From positions 87,185-151,184 of the forward strand of contig JBFMHE010000007.1 in assembly GCA_040752355.1 (NCBI GenBank): DNA of 64,000 nt. The letters run 5' to 3'. Within the stretch, counting starts at the first letter, position 1, and the number at the start of each line of letters is the position of its first letter. Below the pieces are notes generated by a model. It was given only the letters and a program-made list of their open reading frames with translations. It did no database searches and had not been told where the DNA came from. The position numbers and the translations under genes were made by a program. The stretch comes from Nitrospirota bacterium. Its GTDB lineage: Bacteria > Nitrospirota > Thermodesulfovibrionia > Thermodesulfovibrionales > Dissulfurispiraceae. Positions 23,773-31,368 of the stretch are shown piece by piece.

Positions 23773-25110
23773 ATGCATTCTCTCGATCCCCTTTTTGAGC
23801 CCCGGTCCATAGCCCTGATCGGCGCCGCCCATACCGAAGAGAAGCTGGGCGGCATCATCCTGAAAAACCTCCTCAGGTTCAGGGGAACGGTCTTTCCGGT
23901 GAACCCCCGGTATGGTGAAATGATGGGGATGAAGACCGTTCGTTCCGTTGCGGAGCTCCCCGATGCGCCGCTCGATGCGGCGATCATCATCAGGCCCGCA
24001 GAGGAGGTGCCGGGAATCCTGAAGGAACTGGCGGGCAGAGCGAAGAGCGCGATCATCGTCAGCTCGGGCTTTGCAGAGGTCGGCGAGACCGCGCTGCAGG
24101 ACAAGGTGCAGCGCATCGGCAGAGAGGCGGGAATACGCCTGCTCGGGCCGAACTGCATGGGCATCTTCAATCCCCGCCACCGCCTCGACACCTTCTTCAT
24201 CTCCTACGAGAAGCTCAAGAGGCCGAAAAGAGGAAACGTGGCGGTGCTTTCGCAGAGCGGCGCTATCATGAGCTGCCTCTTCGACTCAGTACGGGCGGCC
24301 AACACCGGCATATCGAAGGCGATAGGCTTCGGCAATGCCGTCGACATCGATATCCCCGAGCTCTACGAGTACCTTTCGCATGATGCGGCAACGGAGATCG
24401 TCGTCTCCTACATCGAATCCCTGGGCGACGGGCGGGGGTTCCTCGATGCCGCGCAGAGGCTCTCGAAGCGAAAGCCTCTCGTTATTCTCAAGTCCGGCAA
24501 AGGCGCGAGCGGCCAGGCCGCCGCCTATTCCCATACCGGACGGCTCGCGGGACGCTATGAGGTCTTCACCTCCCTCCTTCAGCAGTTCGGCATAAAGGAG
24601 GCGTACGACTTCGACGAGCTCATCGATGCCGCAAAAGCCCTGTCGTACCAGCGCCCCGCGAGAGGAAACCGCGTCTGCATCGTGACGAACGGCGGCGGCT
24701 CGGGCGTGCTCGCTGCCGACGAGTGCATGCGGCAGGGGCTCGAGGTGGCGAGGGTCTCGGAGAGTACCCTGAAGCGGCTGCGAGAGCGCTTCCCGCCCTT
24801 TTACGGGATGAATAACCCCATCGACCTCTCCGCCCAGGTAAAAGACGAGGACTATACGACCGCGCTCGGCGAAGTGCAGGGGGAATACGACGGGTTCATC
24901 ATCATAGCCCTCACCGGCGTCGCGGGAATCACCCCGCGCCTGGCGGAAAGAATCAAAGAGTTCAAGGCAGGAACGGACAAGCCGCTCGTCGCCTACACGG
25001 CGAACGAGACATCGAGGGCGTTGAACCGGTCCCTCGAACGCTCCGGGATACCGGTCTACCCGTCGCCGGAGCGGGCGGTGCGGGGGTTGAAGGCCCTGCT
25101 GGGAGCATAG
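23773..25110 (+). CDS. acdA: ADP-forming acyl-CoA (acetyl-CoA) synthetase, alpha subunit
   Basis: This is the alpha half of an NDP-forming acyl-CoA synthetase, which can make ATP from acetyl-CoA. The 445-residue protein has a CoA-binding domain at the N-terminus (FEPRSIALIGA, VNPRYGEMMGMK, GFAEVGE), the succinyl-CoA-ligase-like segment GPNCMGIFN, and a flavodoxin-like ligase domain containing SQSGAIMS, GFGNAVDIDIPE and AAYSHTGRLAG, where the His is the likely phosphorylated residue. It has no ATP-grasp domain; a separate beta subunit is encoded at 41225-41890. It lies 21 bp after the pdh E2 gene, probably in the same operon, which points to acetyl-CoA as substrate. Confidence 0.88.
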   Translation: MHSLDPLFEPRSIALIGAAHTEEKLGGIILKNLLRFRGTVFPVNPRYGEMMGMKTVRSVAELPDAPLDAAIIIRPAEEVPGILKELAGRAKSAIIVSSGFAEVGETALQDKVQRIGREAGIRLLGPNCMGIFNPRHRLDTFFISYEKLKRPKRGNVAVLSQSGAIMSCLFDSVRAANTGISKAIGFGNAVDIDIPELYEYLSHDAATEIVVSYIESLGDGRGFLDAAQRLSKRKPLVILKSGKGASGQAAAYSHTGRLAGRYEVFTSLLQQFGIKEAYDFDELIDAAKALSYQRPARGNRVCIVTNGGGSGVLAADECMRQGLEVARVSESTLKRLRERFPPFYGMNNPIDLSAQVKDEDYTTALGEVQGEYDGFIIIALTGVAGITPRLAERIKEFKAGTDKPLVAYTANETSRALNRSLERSGIPVYPSPERAVRGLKALLGA

Positions 25111-25166
25111 ATACTGCAGTACGAATATAACCCTCGTCGCAAAAGCGGAACAGTGAGGTGATCCGT

Positions 25167-25784
25167 ATGGCCGAATTAGGAAGAATAGAGAGACCTGCCG
25201 TCGAAGCGTATACCGGCAAGAGAAAGCTGTACTGCGTCCCCAACGTCCTTCCCTTCAAGGACGCGCCCGACGAGTATAAAGGCCTCGTCGAAAAGTACTG
25301 GAATGAAGTCGCCGAACACATCGATAGGCTCGAAGCTGCGGGCAAGGTGAACAAGATATTCTTCGAAGGGATCATTGCGGAGGGCGAGGAAGCCTTCGAG
25401 GCCCTCGCTTCCATCAACGAGCAGGCGCTGACCATCGTTAAAAAGAAGGTCGGGGAAGGCGCCGCACTCCTGCCTCTCGAGAGAGAAGAGATATTCGCCC
25501 CCTTCATCGATTGGGCGAACTGCCTCAACATCGTGCGGACGCAGGAGGTCTTCGACAAGCTCTTCGCGTTCTACAAGGAGGCGGCGGAGAGGCGGATACA
25601 GGCTATCCAGCAGGTGATAGAAGACAACATCGCCGGCAGCGAAGCGGGCCTGCTCATCATCCGCGATGACGACCGCATGAAGCTCCAGTTCAACAAGGAA
25701 TTGGAAGTGTTCCTCGTTACGCCGCCGGCATATGACGACATCATCACGTGGGTCAGGGAGAGGATGCAGGAGGGACAGGCGTAA
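25167..25784 (+). CDS. Conserved-looking protein of unknown function
   Basis: This 205-residue protein is soluble, acidic and mostly helical, with no signal peptide, membrane segment or motif recognised. The N-terminus contains YTGKRKLYCVPNVLPF and the middle VNKIFFEGIIAEGEEAFEAL. The C-terminal third, AGLLIIRDDDRMKLQFNKEL and VFLVTPPAYDDIITWVRER, reads like a compact alpha/beta domain. The ATG at 25167 follows GAGGTGATCCGT; a GTG three codons upstream is less likely. It follows the acyl-CoA synthetase alpha gene by 56 bp and may share its transcript. Codon use resembles the neighbours, so it is a real gene. Confidence 0.7.
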   Translation: MAELGRIERPAVEAYTGKRKLYCVPNVLPFKDAPDEYKGLVEKYWNEVAEHIDRLEAAGKVNKIFFEGIIAEGEEAFEALASINEQALTIVKKKVGEGAALLPLEREEIFAPFIDWANCLNIVRTQEVFDKLFAFYKEAAERRIQAIQQVIEDNIAGSEAGLLIIRDDDRMKLQFNKELEVFLVTPPAYDDIITWVRERMQEGQA

Positions 25785-25788
25785 CCGG

Positions 25789-25944
25789 TCATCGTGCGCT
25801 GTCCCCCGTCGCAACCACATCGAAGGCATTCATCTTCGAAAGGGTCCGCTTGCCCGACAGCCTCAGCATGACGACAAGCGCCGCGTAGGCAAGCGACCCT
25901 ACGAGCGCCACCCTGACCAGTCCTGTCCAGGTATCGAAGAGCAC
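25789..25944 (-). pseudogene. Remnant of a DUF421/YetF-like membrane protein gene
   Basis: The frame runs from a GTG at 25944, after AGAGGAGGGGGC, to TGA at 25789-25791. It encodes about 51 residues: one hydrophobic helix (VALVGSLAYAALVVMLRL) followed by SGKRTLSKMNAFDVV. That is the conserved N-terminal signature of DUF421 (YetF-type) membrane proteins, usually 150-230 residues long. The match ends abruptly after NAFDVVAT, next to the convergent stop of the unknown gene at 25784, so the rest appears deleted. An ATG at 25971 would extend the frame by nine residues. A functional short peptide is possible but unlikely. Confidence 0.65.
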
Positions 25945-26082
25945 GCCCCCTCCTCTCGCCCCCCTTGCCAATCACCGCATAGCATAATTGTAGGATACGC
26001 CGACCCGATATGCAACGCTCCCCGGGAAGACCGTTACCGCACGCGCTCAAGGAGCGTCGAGGAACGCCCCTCGCCCGGCGCC

Positions 26083-26112
26083 TTGACATAATGACTACAA
26101 GTTAAGTAGAAT
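26083..26112 (+). promoter_or_regulatory. Promoter of the Phd/PIN operon
   Basis: TTGACA (26083-26088) and TAGAAT (26107-26112) are separated by 18 bp, 31 bp before the antitoxin ATG at 26144, which has an AAGGAG site. The 25945-26082 stretch before it shows nothing else recognisable. Confidence 0.6.
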
Positions 26113-26143
26113 GTAGCCTCAAAACAAATAAGGAGCGGCTGCG

Positions 26144-26404
26144 ATGGAATCGGTGGGGATACGAGAACTGAAGGCGAAACTGAGCGGGTATATCGAGAGA
26201 GCGCGCAATGGCGAACGGATCGTTGTCACCGATCACGGCGAGGAGGTGGCGATGATCGTTCCGCTCTCGAAAGAGCGGAGGGCGATCACCGCGCTGGTGG
26301 CGGCGGGCAGGATACGGTGGACAGGAGGGAAGCCCGAGGGCGTCGCAGGGATCGCGCTCAAGGGGAAGCCCCTCTCGGAGACCATCCTGGAGGAGCGGCG
26401 GTGA
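26144..26404 (+). CDS. Phd/YefM-family antitoxin
   Basis: This 86-residue protein begins MESVGIRELKAKLSGYIERA and continues GERIVVTDHGEEVAMIVPL, the Phd/YefM antitoxin fold that both binds DNA and masks the toxin. The C-terminal tail after residue 50 would wrap the partner PIN protein. The stop codon overlaps the GTG start of the toxin gene (GTGA), the usual coupled arrangement. It should act as autorepressor at the promoter just upstream. Confidence 0.9.
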   Translation: MESVGIRELKAKLSGYIERARNGERIVVTDHGEEVAMIVPLSKERRAITALVAAGRIRWTGGKPEGVAGIALKGKPLSETILEERR

Positions 26405-26826
26405 TCCTCTATCTCGGCACGAGCAGTCTCGTAAAGCTCTATGCGCAGGAGCCCTACTCCGATCTGGTGAGGGAGTGGGTCAGGGAGGCAGAGATCGTCG
26501 CGACCTGCCGCGTCGCCTACACTGAAATCATATCCGCTCTCGACATACGGTTCACCAGCAAGGACCTCACGAAGAGCGATTACGACCTCCTCGTCAAGGG
26601 GATCTCCCGCGACTGGAGCAGGCTCGCCGTTGTCGATTTCGACGAGCTCGAGGCGGGCCGGCTGGTCAAGAAGTATGGGCTGCGGCGTTTCGACGCGATT
26701 CATCTGTCGGCCGCGAAAATCATCAAAAAGGCGCAGGCCGGCCCCTCGCTCTCCTTCTCTTCAGCTGACGAAAGGCTCTGCGGGGCTGCTGCCGCGGAAG
26801 GGCTGAGAGTCCTGTATTTCGATTAA
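26401..26826 (+). CDS. PIN-domain toxin (VapC-like) lacking the first catalytic Asp
   Basis: This 141-residue PIN-domain protein starts at a GTG overlapping the antitoxin stop. Family members begin with a motif of the type YLDTSALVKLY; here it reads YLGTSSLVKLY, with codon GGC at 26416-26418 where GAC (Asp) is expected. The other acidic positions are kept: Glu in AYTEIISAL, Asp in RRFDAIHLSAA and Asp in SFSSADERLC. Loss of the first metal-binding Asp usually abolishes PIN nuclease activity, so this toxin may be inactive, with the pair retained for regulation or in decay. No frameshift or stop is present. Confidence 0.85.
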   Translation: MILYLGTSSLVKLYAQEPYSDLVREWVREAEIVATCRVAYTEIISALDIRFTSKDLTKSDYDLLVKGISRDWSRLAVVDFDELEAGRLVKKYGLRRFDAIHLSAAKIIKKAQAGPSLSFSSADERLCGAAAAEGLRVLYFD

Positions 26827-26849
26827 TCCCTCTCCGTTCAGGACCCTGC

Positions 26850-26960
26850 TGCGTGCCCGCGGCATACGGGGAGAAGACAGGGAGGGCACGCCGGGCAGCT
26901 GCCGAACCGGGGCAGCCCCCGCTACGCAAGAGGGCGCCTCCGCGCAGCGGATGCCTCAAG
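26850..26960 (+). promoter_or_regulatory. Candidate structured RNA leader before the GT81 glycosyltransferase
   Basis: The 140-bp spacer before the glycosyltransferase is GC-rich and full of complementary arms. GTGCCC near 26852 pairs with GGGCAC near 26883; CTGCC pairs with GGCAG around 26900-26917; and a GCGC/CTCC-rich stem lies near 26930-26955. One part (AACCGGGGCAGCCCCCGCTAC) resembles the core of cobalamin riboswitches, but no B12 box or other consensus is found. It may be an uncharacterised leader or simply processed spacer RNA. Confidence 0.3.
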
Positions 26961-26970
26961 GAGGAACCAT

Positions 26971-28182
26971 ATGTCGGATTTTTATCAAACAGGCGTAGTC
27001 GCCACCTTTCATAGGCTCGGCAGGCCCAACCTGGAGAAGATCGAGGCGGAGCTTTCATGGTATGCCTCGGCCCGCCCCCTCGCCCTCGTGCTCCCCTCCC
27101 TCTACAGCGAGCTCCAGGGAGAGGCGCTCAAGGGAATCGTGCGGGAGCTCCGGGAGGTCGGCTACGTCAAGGAGATTGTCGTAACGCTCGGCCCCGCCTC
27201 CCGCGAGGAGTTCGAGCACGCGAAACGCTTTTTCTCGGTCCTGCCGCAGAAGACCAGCATCGTATGGAACGCAGGCCCGCGCCTCAGCGAGATCTATCAG
27301 GCGATAAAGGAGGCCGACCTGCACATCGGCGAGCCGGGCAAGGGGAGGTCTGCCTGGATGGCCTACGGGTACATTCTATCGCGGCAGGAGTTCTATGCCA
27401 TTGCCCTGCACGACTGCGACATTCTCACCTACAGCCGCGACCTGCTGGCGCGGCTCTCCTATCCCGTGGTCAATCCCAATCTCGGTTACGACTTCTGCAA
27501 GGGCTTCTACAGCAGGGTCACCGACCGCCTGCACGGCAGGATGACGAGGCTCCTCGTTACCCCGCTCATACGGTCGATCCAGCGCATTCTCGGCGGCTAC
27601 CACCCCCTCCTCGCCTTCTTCGACAGCTTCCGCTATCCCCTCGCCGGAGAGTTTTCGATGGATATCGATATGGCGCGGGTCAACAAGATACCCGGGGATT
27701 GGGGACTCGAAGTAGGGGTGCTCGCCGAGGTCTACCGGAACACCTCGCTGCGAAGGGTCTGCCAGGTCGACATAGCGGAAAACTACGAGCACAAGCATCA
27801 GGCGCTCTCTCCCGACGATGCCTCGAAGGGGCTCCACAAGATGGCGGTGGACATATGCAAATCGATCTTCCGGACCCTGGCCTCGGAGGGGATCGTCTTT
27901 TCGAGCGGGTTCTTCAAGACGCTGGTCGCAGCCTATGTGCGGACCGCCCAGGATATGCTCAAGCGGTACGAGGATGATGCTGCGATCAACGGTCTCTTCT
28001 TCGACCGGCACGAAGAGAGCCTCGCCATGGAGACCTTCACCAACGGCATCCGGAAAGCGGCGGAGATCATTACCGAGGACCCTCTCGGCGTGCCGCTGAT
28101 CTCGAGCTGGGACAGGGTGACCTCGGCAATCCCCGATATTCTCCCGCGGATCCGGACGGCAGTCGAAGAAGACAACGCTTAA
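26971..28182 (+). CDS. Glycosyltransferase, GT81 type (glucosyl/mannosyl-3-phosphoglycerate synthase-like)
   Basis: This 403-residue cytoplasmic enzyme resembles glucosyl-3-phosphoglycerate synthase (GpgS), which joins a nucleotide sugar to 3-phosphoglycerate to start synthesis of glucosylglycerate or mannosylglycerate. Visible family features are an N-terminal LPSLYSE nucleotide-binding segment, a GKGRSAW segment, the metal-binding DCD at residues 148-150, the FCKGFYSR acceptor-site segment, PLAGEFSMD and VDIAENYEHKHQ. The donor sugar cannot be read from sequence. No matching phosphatase gene is seen nearby. A GGAGG site precedes the ATG. It opens a region rich in compatible-solute genes. 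Confidence 0.8.
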   Translation: MSDFYQTGVVATFHRLGRPNLEKIEAELSWYASARPLALVLPSLYSELQGEALKGIVRELREVGYVKEIVVTLGPASREEFEHAKRFFSVLPQKTSIVWNAGPRLSEIYQAIKEADLHIGEPGKGRSAWMAYGYILSRQEFYAIALHDCDILTYSRDLLARLSYPVVNPNLGYDFCKGFYSRVTDRLHGRMTRLLVTPLIRSIQRILGGYHPLLAFFDSFRYPLAGEFSMDIDMARVNKIPGDWGLEVGVLAEVYRNTSLRRVCQVDIAENYEHKHQALSPDDASKGLHKMAVDICKSIFRTLASEGIVFSSGFFKTLVAAYVRTAQDMLKRYEDDAAINGLFFDRHEESLAMETFTNGIRKAAEIITEDPLGVPLISSWDRVTSAIPDILPRIRTAVEEDNA

Positions 28183-28207
28183 CCTGCAGGAGAAGCAAGA
28201 ACGACCC

Positions 28208-28672
28208 ATGATCGATTTCGGTGCGCTCAAACGATGGGGTTTCATCCTGGCGGCCCTCGTGATCGTGATCGCCGCCGGCAATGCCGCCGCCCTCTGCGTT
28301 ACGGGACAGACGAAGATGCGCGAAGGGCCGGGCAATCACTACAAGGCAAGGTGGGATATATACGCGTTCACGCCGGTGGTGCGCGTCGGGACATCGCTGT
28401 CAGGGGAGTGGTATGCGGTGCGCGACAGCGACGGCGATGTGGGGTGGGTCCGGAAGCGGCTGCTGACGTCCCGGTACCGCTGCGCGGTTGTCACAGCTGA
28501 CGAGGTGAATGTGCGCACCGGTCCCGGTACGCGCTATCCCCTCAGCGCTGCGGGAAAGGCGATGAAGTACTATTCCTACCGGGTCGTGCAGCAGAAAAAG
28601 CAGTGGGGCAAGCTCTCGGACGAGTGGGGAAACCGGGGATGGGTTCACCGGGATTATCTCTGGATACAATGA
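28208..28672 (+). CDS. Secreted protein with two SH3b domains
   Basis: This 154-residue protein has an N-terminal hydrophobic segment (about residues 10-30, ending NAAALC) that is a signal peptide or membrane anchor. Two bacterial SH3 domains follow. The first reads TKMREGPGNHYKARWDI to GWVRKRLL, and the second VNVRTGPGTRYPLSAAG to GWVHRDYLW. Such tandem SH3b proteins act in the periplasm and bind peptidoglycan or envelope proteins. It lies 25 bp after the GT81 gene and just before a coiled-coil protein and an M23 peptidase, so a cell-wall role is likely. Confidence 0.85.
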   Translation: MIDFGALKRWGFILAALVIVIAAGNAAALCVTGQTKMREGPGNHYKARWDIYAFTPVVRVGTSLSGEWYAVRDSDGDVGWVRKRLLTSRYRCAVVTADEVNVRTGPGTRYPLSAAGKAMKYYSYRVVQQKKQWGKLSDEWGNRGWVHRDYLWIQ

Positions 28673-28702
28673 GAAGGAGTTCATGACGAGGAGGAAGCGG
28701 TT

Positions 28703-29365
28703 ATGAGGATCGCTGCAGCGGTGCTGGCAGTCATGAGTGCGATTGCGGCAGCAGTATGGTACGGCATTCCGGTGGTGATCGAGAGGGAGACGGCGGATCT
28801 GCGGCAGCGGCTGGAGCGCATCGAGGCCTTTATCAGAAATGAGGAGGAAGCGCGCAAAGCCGCTGTGCTGCCCCCTGATGCGGACGCGCAGAAAATCCTC
28901 AAGGCGGTCAACGCCCTCGCCGCACGGACCTCTTCCCTTGAGCGTTCCGTGACCGCACAGGCGGCCGCTGCCGAGGAGACCCTCCAGAAGCAGCGCGAGG
29001 CCAGGGAGACAGCGCTCAAGCAGCAGGCCGAAGCTCTCGAGAGCCTGAAAAAAGAGACCGCGGGTGCCCTGCAGCGGATATCGTTCGAGGCGAAGCTGGC
29101 GGCGGTAAGGGGGCATATTGCAAAGGCGCGGACGGACCTGCTGTCGAAGAACGTCACGACGGCCAGGAACGAGATGGAGCTCATCGACGCCGCCCTGGAG
29201 CGGATGAAGACCGCTGCCTCAGGAGAAAGGAAAAAGAGCATCGAGGAACTGCAGGCGACGCTCAGAAAGGCGCGGGAGGAAGCCGATGCCAACCTGTCCG
29301 CTGCGTTGAGCAGAATCGATCTGCTCTGGCATGAGACGAGCAGGATGCTGATGAGCAGCCTCTAG
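28703..29365 (+). CDS. Membrane-anchored coiled-coil protein
   Basis: This 220-residue protein has one N-terminal transmembrane helix (about residues 4-22). The rest is nearly all long charged helices rich in Ala, Glu, Lys and Arg, for example ETLQKQREARETALKQQAEA, which predicts a coiled coil. No enzymatic motif is visible. A GAGGAGGAAGCGG site precedes the ATG. It lies between the SH3b protein and the M23 peptidase; coiled-coil partners often position or activate LytM-type peptidases, so a role in regulating the peptidase is plausible but inferred. Confidence 0.75.
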   Translation: MRIAAAVLAVMSAIAAAVWYGIPVVIERETADLRQRLERIEAFIRNEEEARKAAVLPPDADAQKILKAVNALAARTSSLERSVTAQAAAAEETLQKQREARETALKQQAEALESLKKETAGALQRISFEAKLAAVRGHIAKARTDLLSKNVTTARNEMELIDAALERMKTAASGERKKSIEELQATLRKAREEADANLSAALSRIDLLWHETSRMLMSSL

Positions 29366-29414
29366 AGTATTCATGTGTGGTGCACAAAACCGCTGAGGAG
29401 GAACGGGGAGAGCA

Positions 29415-30668
29415 ATGAGAAGAGCGGGTGCAAAGGCCGTCCTTGTCGCAGCCATCCTGCTGATGCTGCTGGGCGCCATTGATATGGTGGAGATGCCGGA
29501 GAGAGAAAGGGGTGAGGAAGGGGCCTACCGTGAGATAAGCGGCACCGTCGAGCGCGGCGAGACGCTCTTCACCATCTTCATGCGCAGCAAGCTGGATAGG
29601 GGGGAGCTTTTCAGGCTGCGCGAGGCCTCTGCCTCGGTTCACCGGCTGCGGGAGCTCTACCCGGGCCAGCCCTACAAGATCGTTGTCGACGACGACAACC
29701 AGGTGCATGCCTTTATGTACTGGATCGACGATGACCACCTCTTGGACATCAGGCGGAGCGAGTCCGGCTTCAGCGCCGAAAAAAAAGCGATCGCGTACGA
29801 GCGGCGGGTCCTCCAGAGAGGGGCGTCGATCACAAACAATCTCATCTCCTCTCTCGGCGAGACCAGGGAGGATGAGCTCCTCGCGCTCAGGATCTCGGAT
29901 ATCTTCGCCTGGGATATCGACTTCTCGACCGACCTCCAGCCCGGCGATTCCCTCAAGATCGTCGTGGAAGGGCTCTACCGTGAGGGAATATTCAGGAAGT
30001 ACGGCGACATCCTCGCCGCAGAGATGGCGAATGCGGGCACGGTCTACCGCGCCTACCGGTTTGAACGGAACGGCGCTGCCGACTACTACGATGCCGGGGG
30101 AAGACCCCTCAAGAGAGCGTTCTTGAAAGCTCCCCTCAGCTTCCGGCGCATCAGTTCGGGGTTCTCGCGCAGCAGGCTCCACCCCGTACTGAAGATCTAC
30201 CGGCCCCATCACGGCATCGATTATGCGGCGCCGGCAGGCGCCCCGGTCTCGGCGGTCGGCGACGGCACGATAGCCTTTGCCGGGCGCAAGGGACAGTATG
30301 GGAACCTCGTGATCGTGCGGCATCGCAACGGATTCGAGACCTGCTATGGGCATCTGTCCGGGATAGAGAAAGGGATACGGAAGGGCGTCCGGGTCGGGCA
30401 AGGGGCGGTGCTCGGCTATGTCGGCGCAACCGGTCTCGCGACAGGCCCCCATCTCCATTACGAAATACGGCGCGGCGGCAGGCCGGTCGATCCGTTGCGG
30501 GTGGACATGCCCCGGGGAGAAACCATTCCCCGCCATCGGGCACATGCGTTCAGCCGCTTCAGGGACAGCATGGAGAGGCGATTCGCATCGATTGCCGCCC
30601 CGCTGCCGCAGCCGGCGCAGGGACACGGGGGAGGCGACAGCCTCTTCGCGACCCGCAGCTCCCCTTGA
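29415..30668 (+). CDS. M23/LytM-family murein endopeptidase
   Basis: This 417-residue membrane-anchored protein has an N-terminal hydrophobic helix (about 7-23). A LysM/OapA-like region follows (GTVERGETLFTIFMRSKLDR through YPGQPYKI), a central beta-rich domain comes next, and a C-terminal M23 peptidase domain spans about residues 245-355. The zinc ligands are visible in HHGIDYAAPAG and HLHYEI, with HLSG in between. This architecture matches MepM-like endopeptidases that cleave peptidoglycan cross-links in the periplasm. The signature is complete, so it should be active. It ends a three-gene envelope group with the SH3b and coiled-coil proteins. Confidence 0.9.
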   Translation: MRRAGAKAVLVAAILLMLLGAIDMVEMPERERGEEGAYREISGTVERGETLFTIFMRSKLDRGELFRLREASASVHRLRELYPGQPYKIVVDDDNQVHAFMYWIDDDHLLDIRRSESGFSAEKKAIAYERRVLQRGASITNNLISSLGETREDELLALRISDIFAWDIDFSTDLQPGDSLKIVVEGLYREGIFRKYGDILAAEMANAGTVYRAYRFERNGAADYYDAGGRPLKRAFLKAPLSFRRISSGFSRSRLHPVLKIYRPHHGIDYAAPAGAPVSAVGDGTIAFAGRKGQYGNLVIVRHRNGFETCYGHLSGIEKGIRKGVRVGQGAVLGYVGATGLATGPHLHYEIRRGGRPVDPLRVDMPRGETIPRHRAHAFSRFRDSMERRFASIAAPLPQPAQGHGGGDSLFATRSSP

Positions 30669-30711
30669 TGCCTGCCGTCGGGAGCAGGGCAGCACGAAGA
30701 AGGAGGGATCA

Positions 30712-31368
30712 ATGGAGACGACAGCGCCGTTCGAGTTCAAGCAGTACGTGAGCATTCTCAAGTCCACCGGGAGGAAAGCCGGTACGCTCAGGGAGTTGAG
30801 AGAGGCGATTGCCGCAGTAAGCAGCAAGTCGCTCTTCCATCATACCTGCCAGTATTTCGTGAAAGGCCATGCCCTCGAGTATACCAACGACTTCGCCCAC
30901 TGGGCGGGCGAGAGCCTCGAAGAGCGGGCGCTGGCCGAGCAGCTCTCGAATATCGACTCCTATGCCTTCACGCATATCGACGACCTCAGGGCTGCGCTGC
31001 TCTCGGTGATCGACGACTACCTGCTGCGCTTCCCCGAGCCCCGTGCAGCGATGGCCGGTGATGCGTTCCACTTCAACGAGACCGTCTCGTTCGTCTTTTC
31101 CGCAGGGATCAGGGTGCAGAACCTCGCGGAGTTCCTCATCGCCCTGCGCTACCTCGATCCCAGCGCGCTCTATTACCACTTCCACGAGGCGCGGGTCCGC
31201 CTCGGCAGCGACGACCTCTCGGCATGGGTCGAGGCCGCTCTCGGCAGGGAAGGGCTCGCGCAGAAGATCCGGGCCATCGACCCCTTCATGCACAGCATCG
31301 AGGGCATCAGGGAGCTCCTCGTCGAAGCGGTGGAGGAAGAGGTCCGCAGGGGCATGGAGGTGCTGTGA
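30712..31368 (+). CDS. DUF5752-type protein coupled to trehalose synthase
   Basis: This 218-residue protein of unknown function begins with FEFKQYVSILKSTGRKAGTL and contains SKSLFHHTCQYFVKGHA, TNDFAHWAGESLEERALAEQL and DLRAALLSVIDDYLLRFPEP, a pattern recalled for the DUF5752 family, which often accompanies GT4 glycosyltransferases. It has no signal peptide or membrane segment. An AGGAGGGATCA site precedes the ATG, and the stop overlaps the start of the TreT-like gene by one base (TGATG), so the two products are probably made together and may interact. The family assignment is from memory of its motifs. Confidence 0.7.
   Translation: METTAPFEFKQYVSILKSTGRKAGTLRELREAIAAVSSKSLFHHTCQYFVKGHALEYTNDFAHWAGESLEERALAEQLSNIDSYAFTHIDDLRAALLSVIDDYLLRFPEPRAAMAGDAFHFNETVSFVFSAGIRVQNLAEFLIALRYLDPSALYYHFHEARVRLGSDDLSAWVEAALGREGLAQKIRAIDPFMHSIEGIRELLVEAVEEEVRRGMEVL

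Noticed and set aside
15892..26104. The 11-mer ACTACAAGTTA shared, in opposite orientation, by the ileS promoter and the Phd promoter as a common operator
   Set aside because: An 11-base match is expected many times by chance in 64 kb, and the flanking bases do not agree.
26880..26945. Cobalamin riboswitch
   Set aside because: A segment resembles the core (GGGGCAGCCCCCGCTAC), but the B12 box and the other conserved pieces are missing, and the downstream gene is not B12-related.
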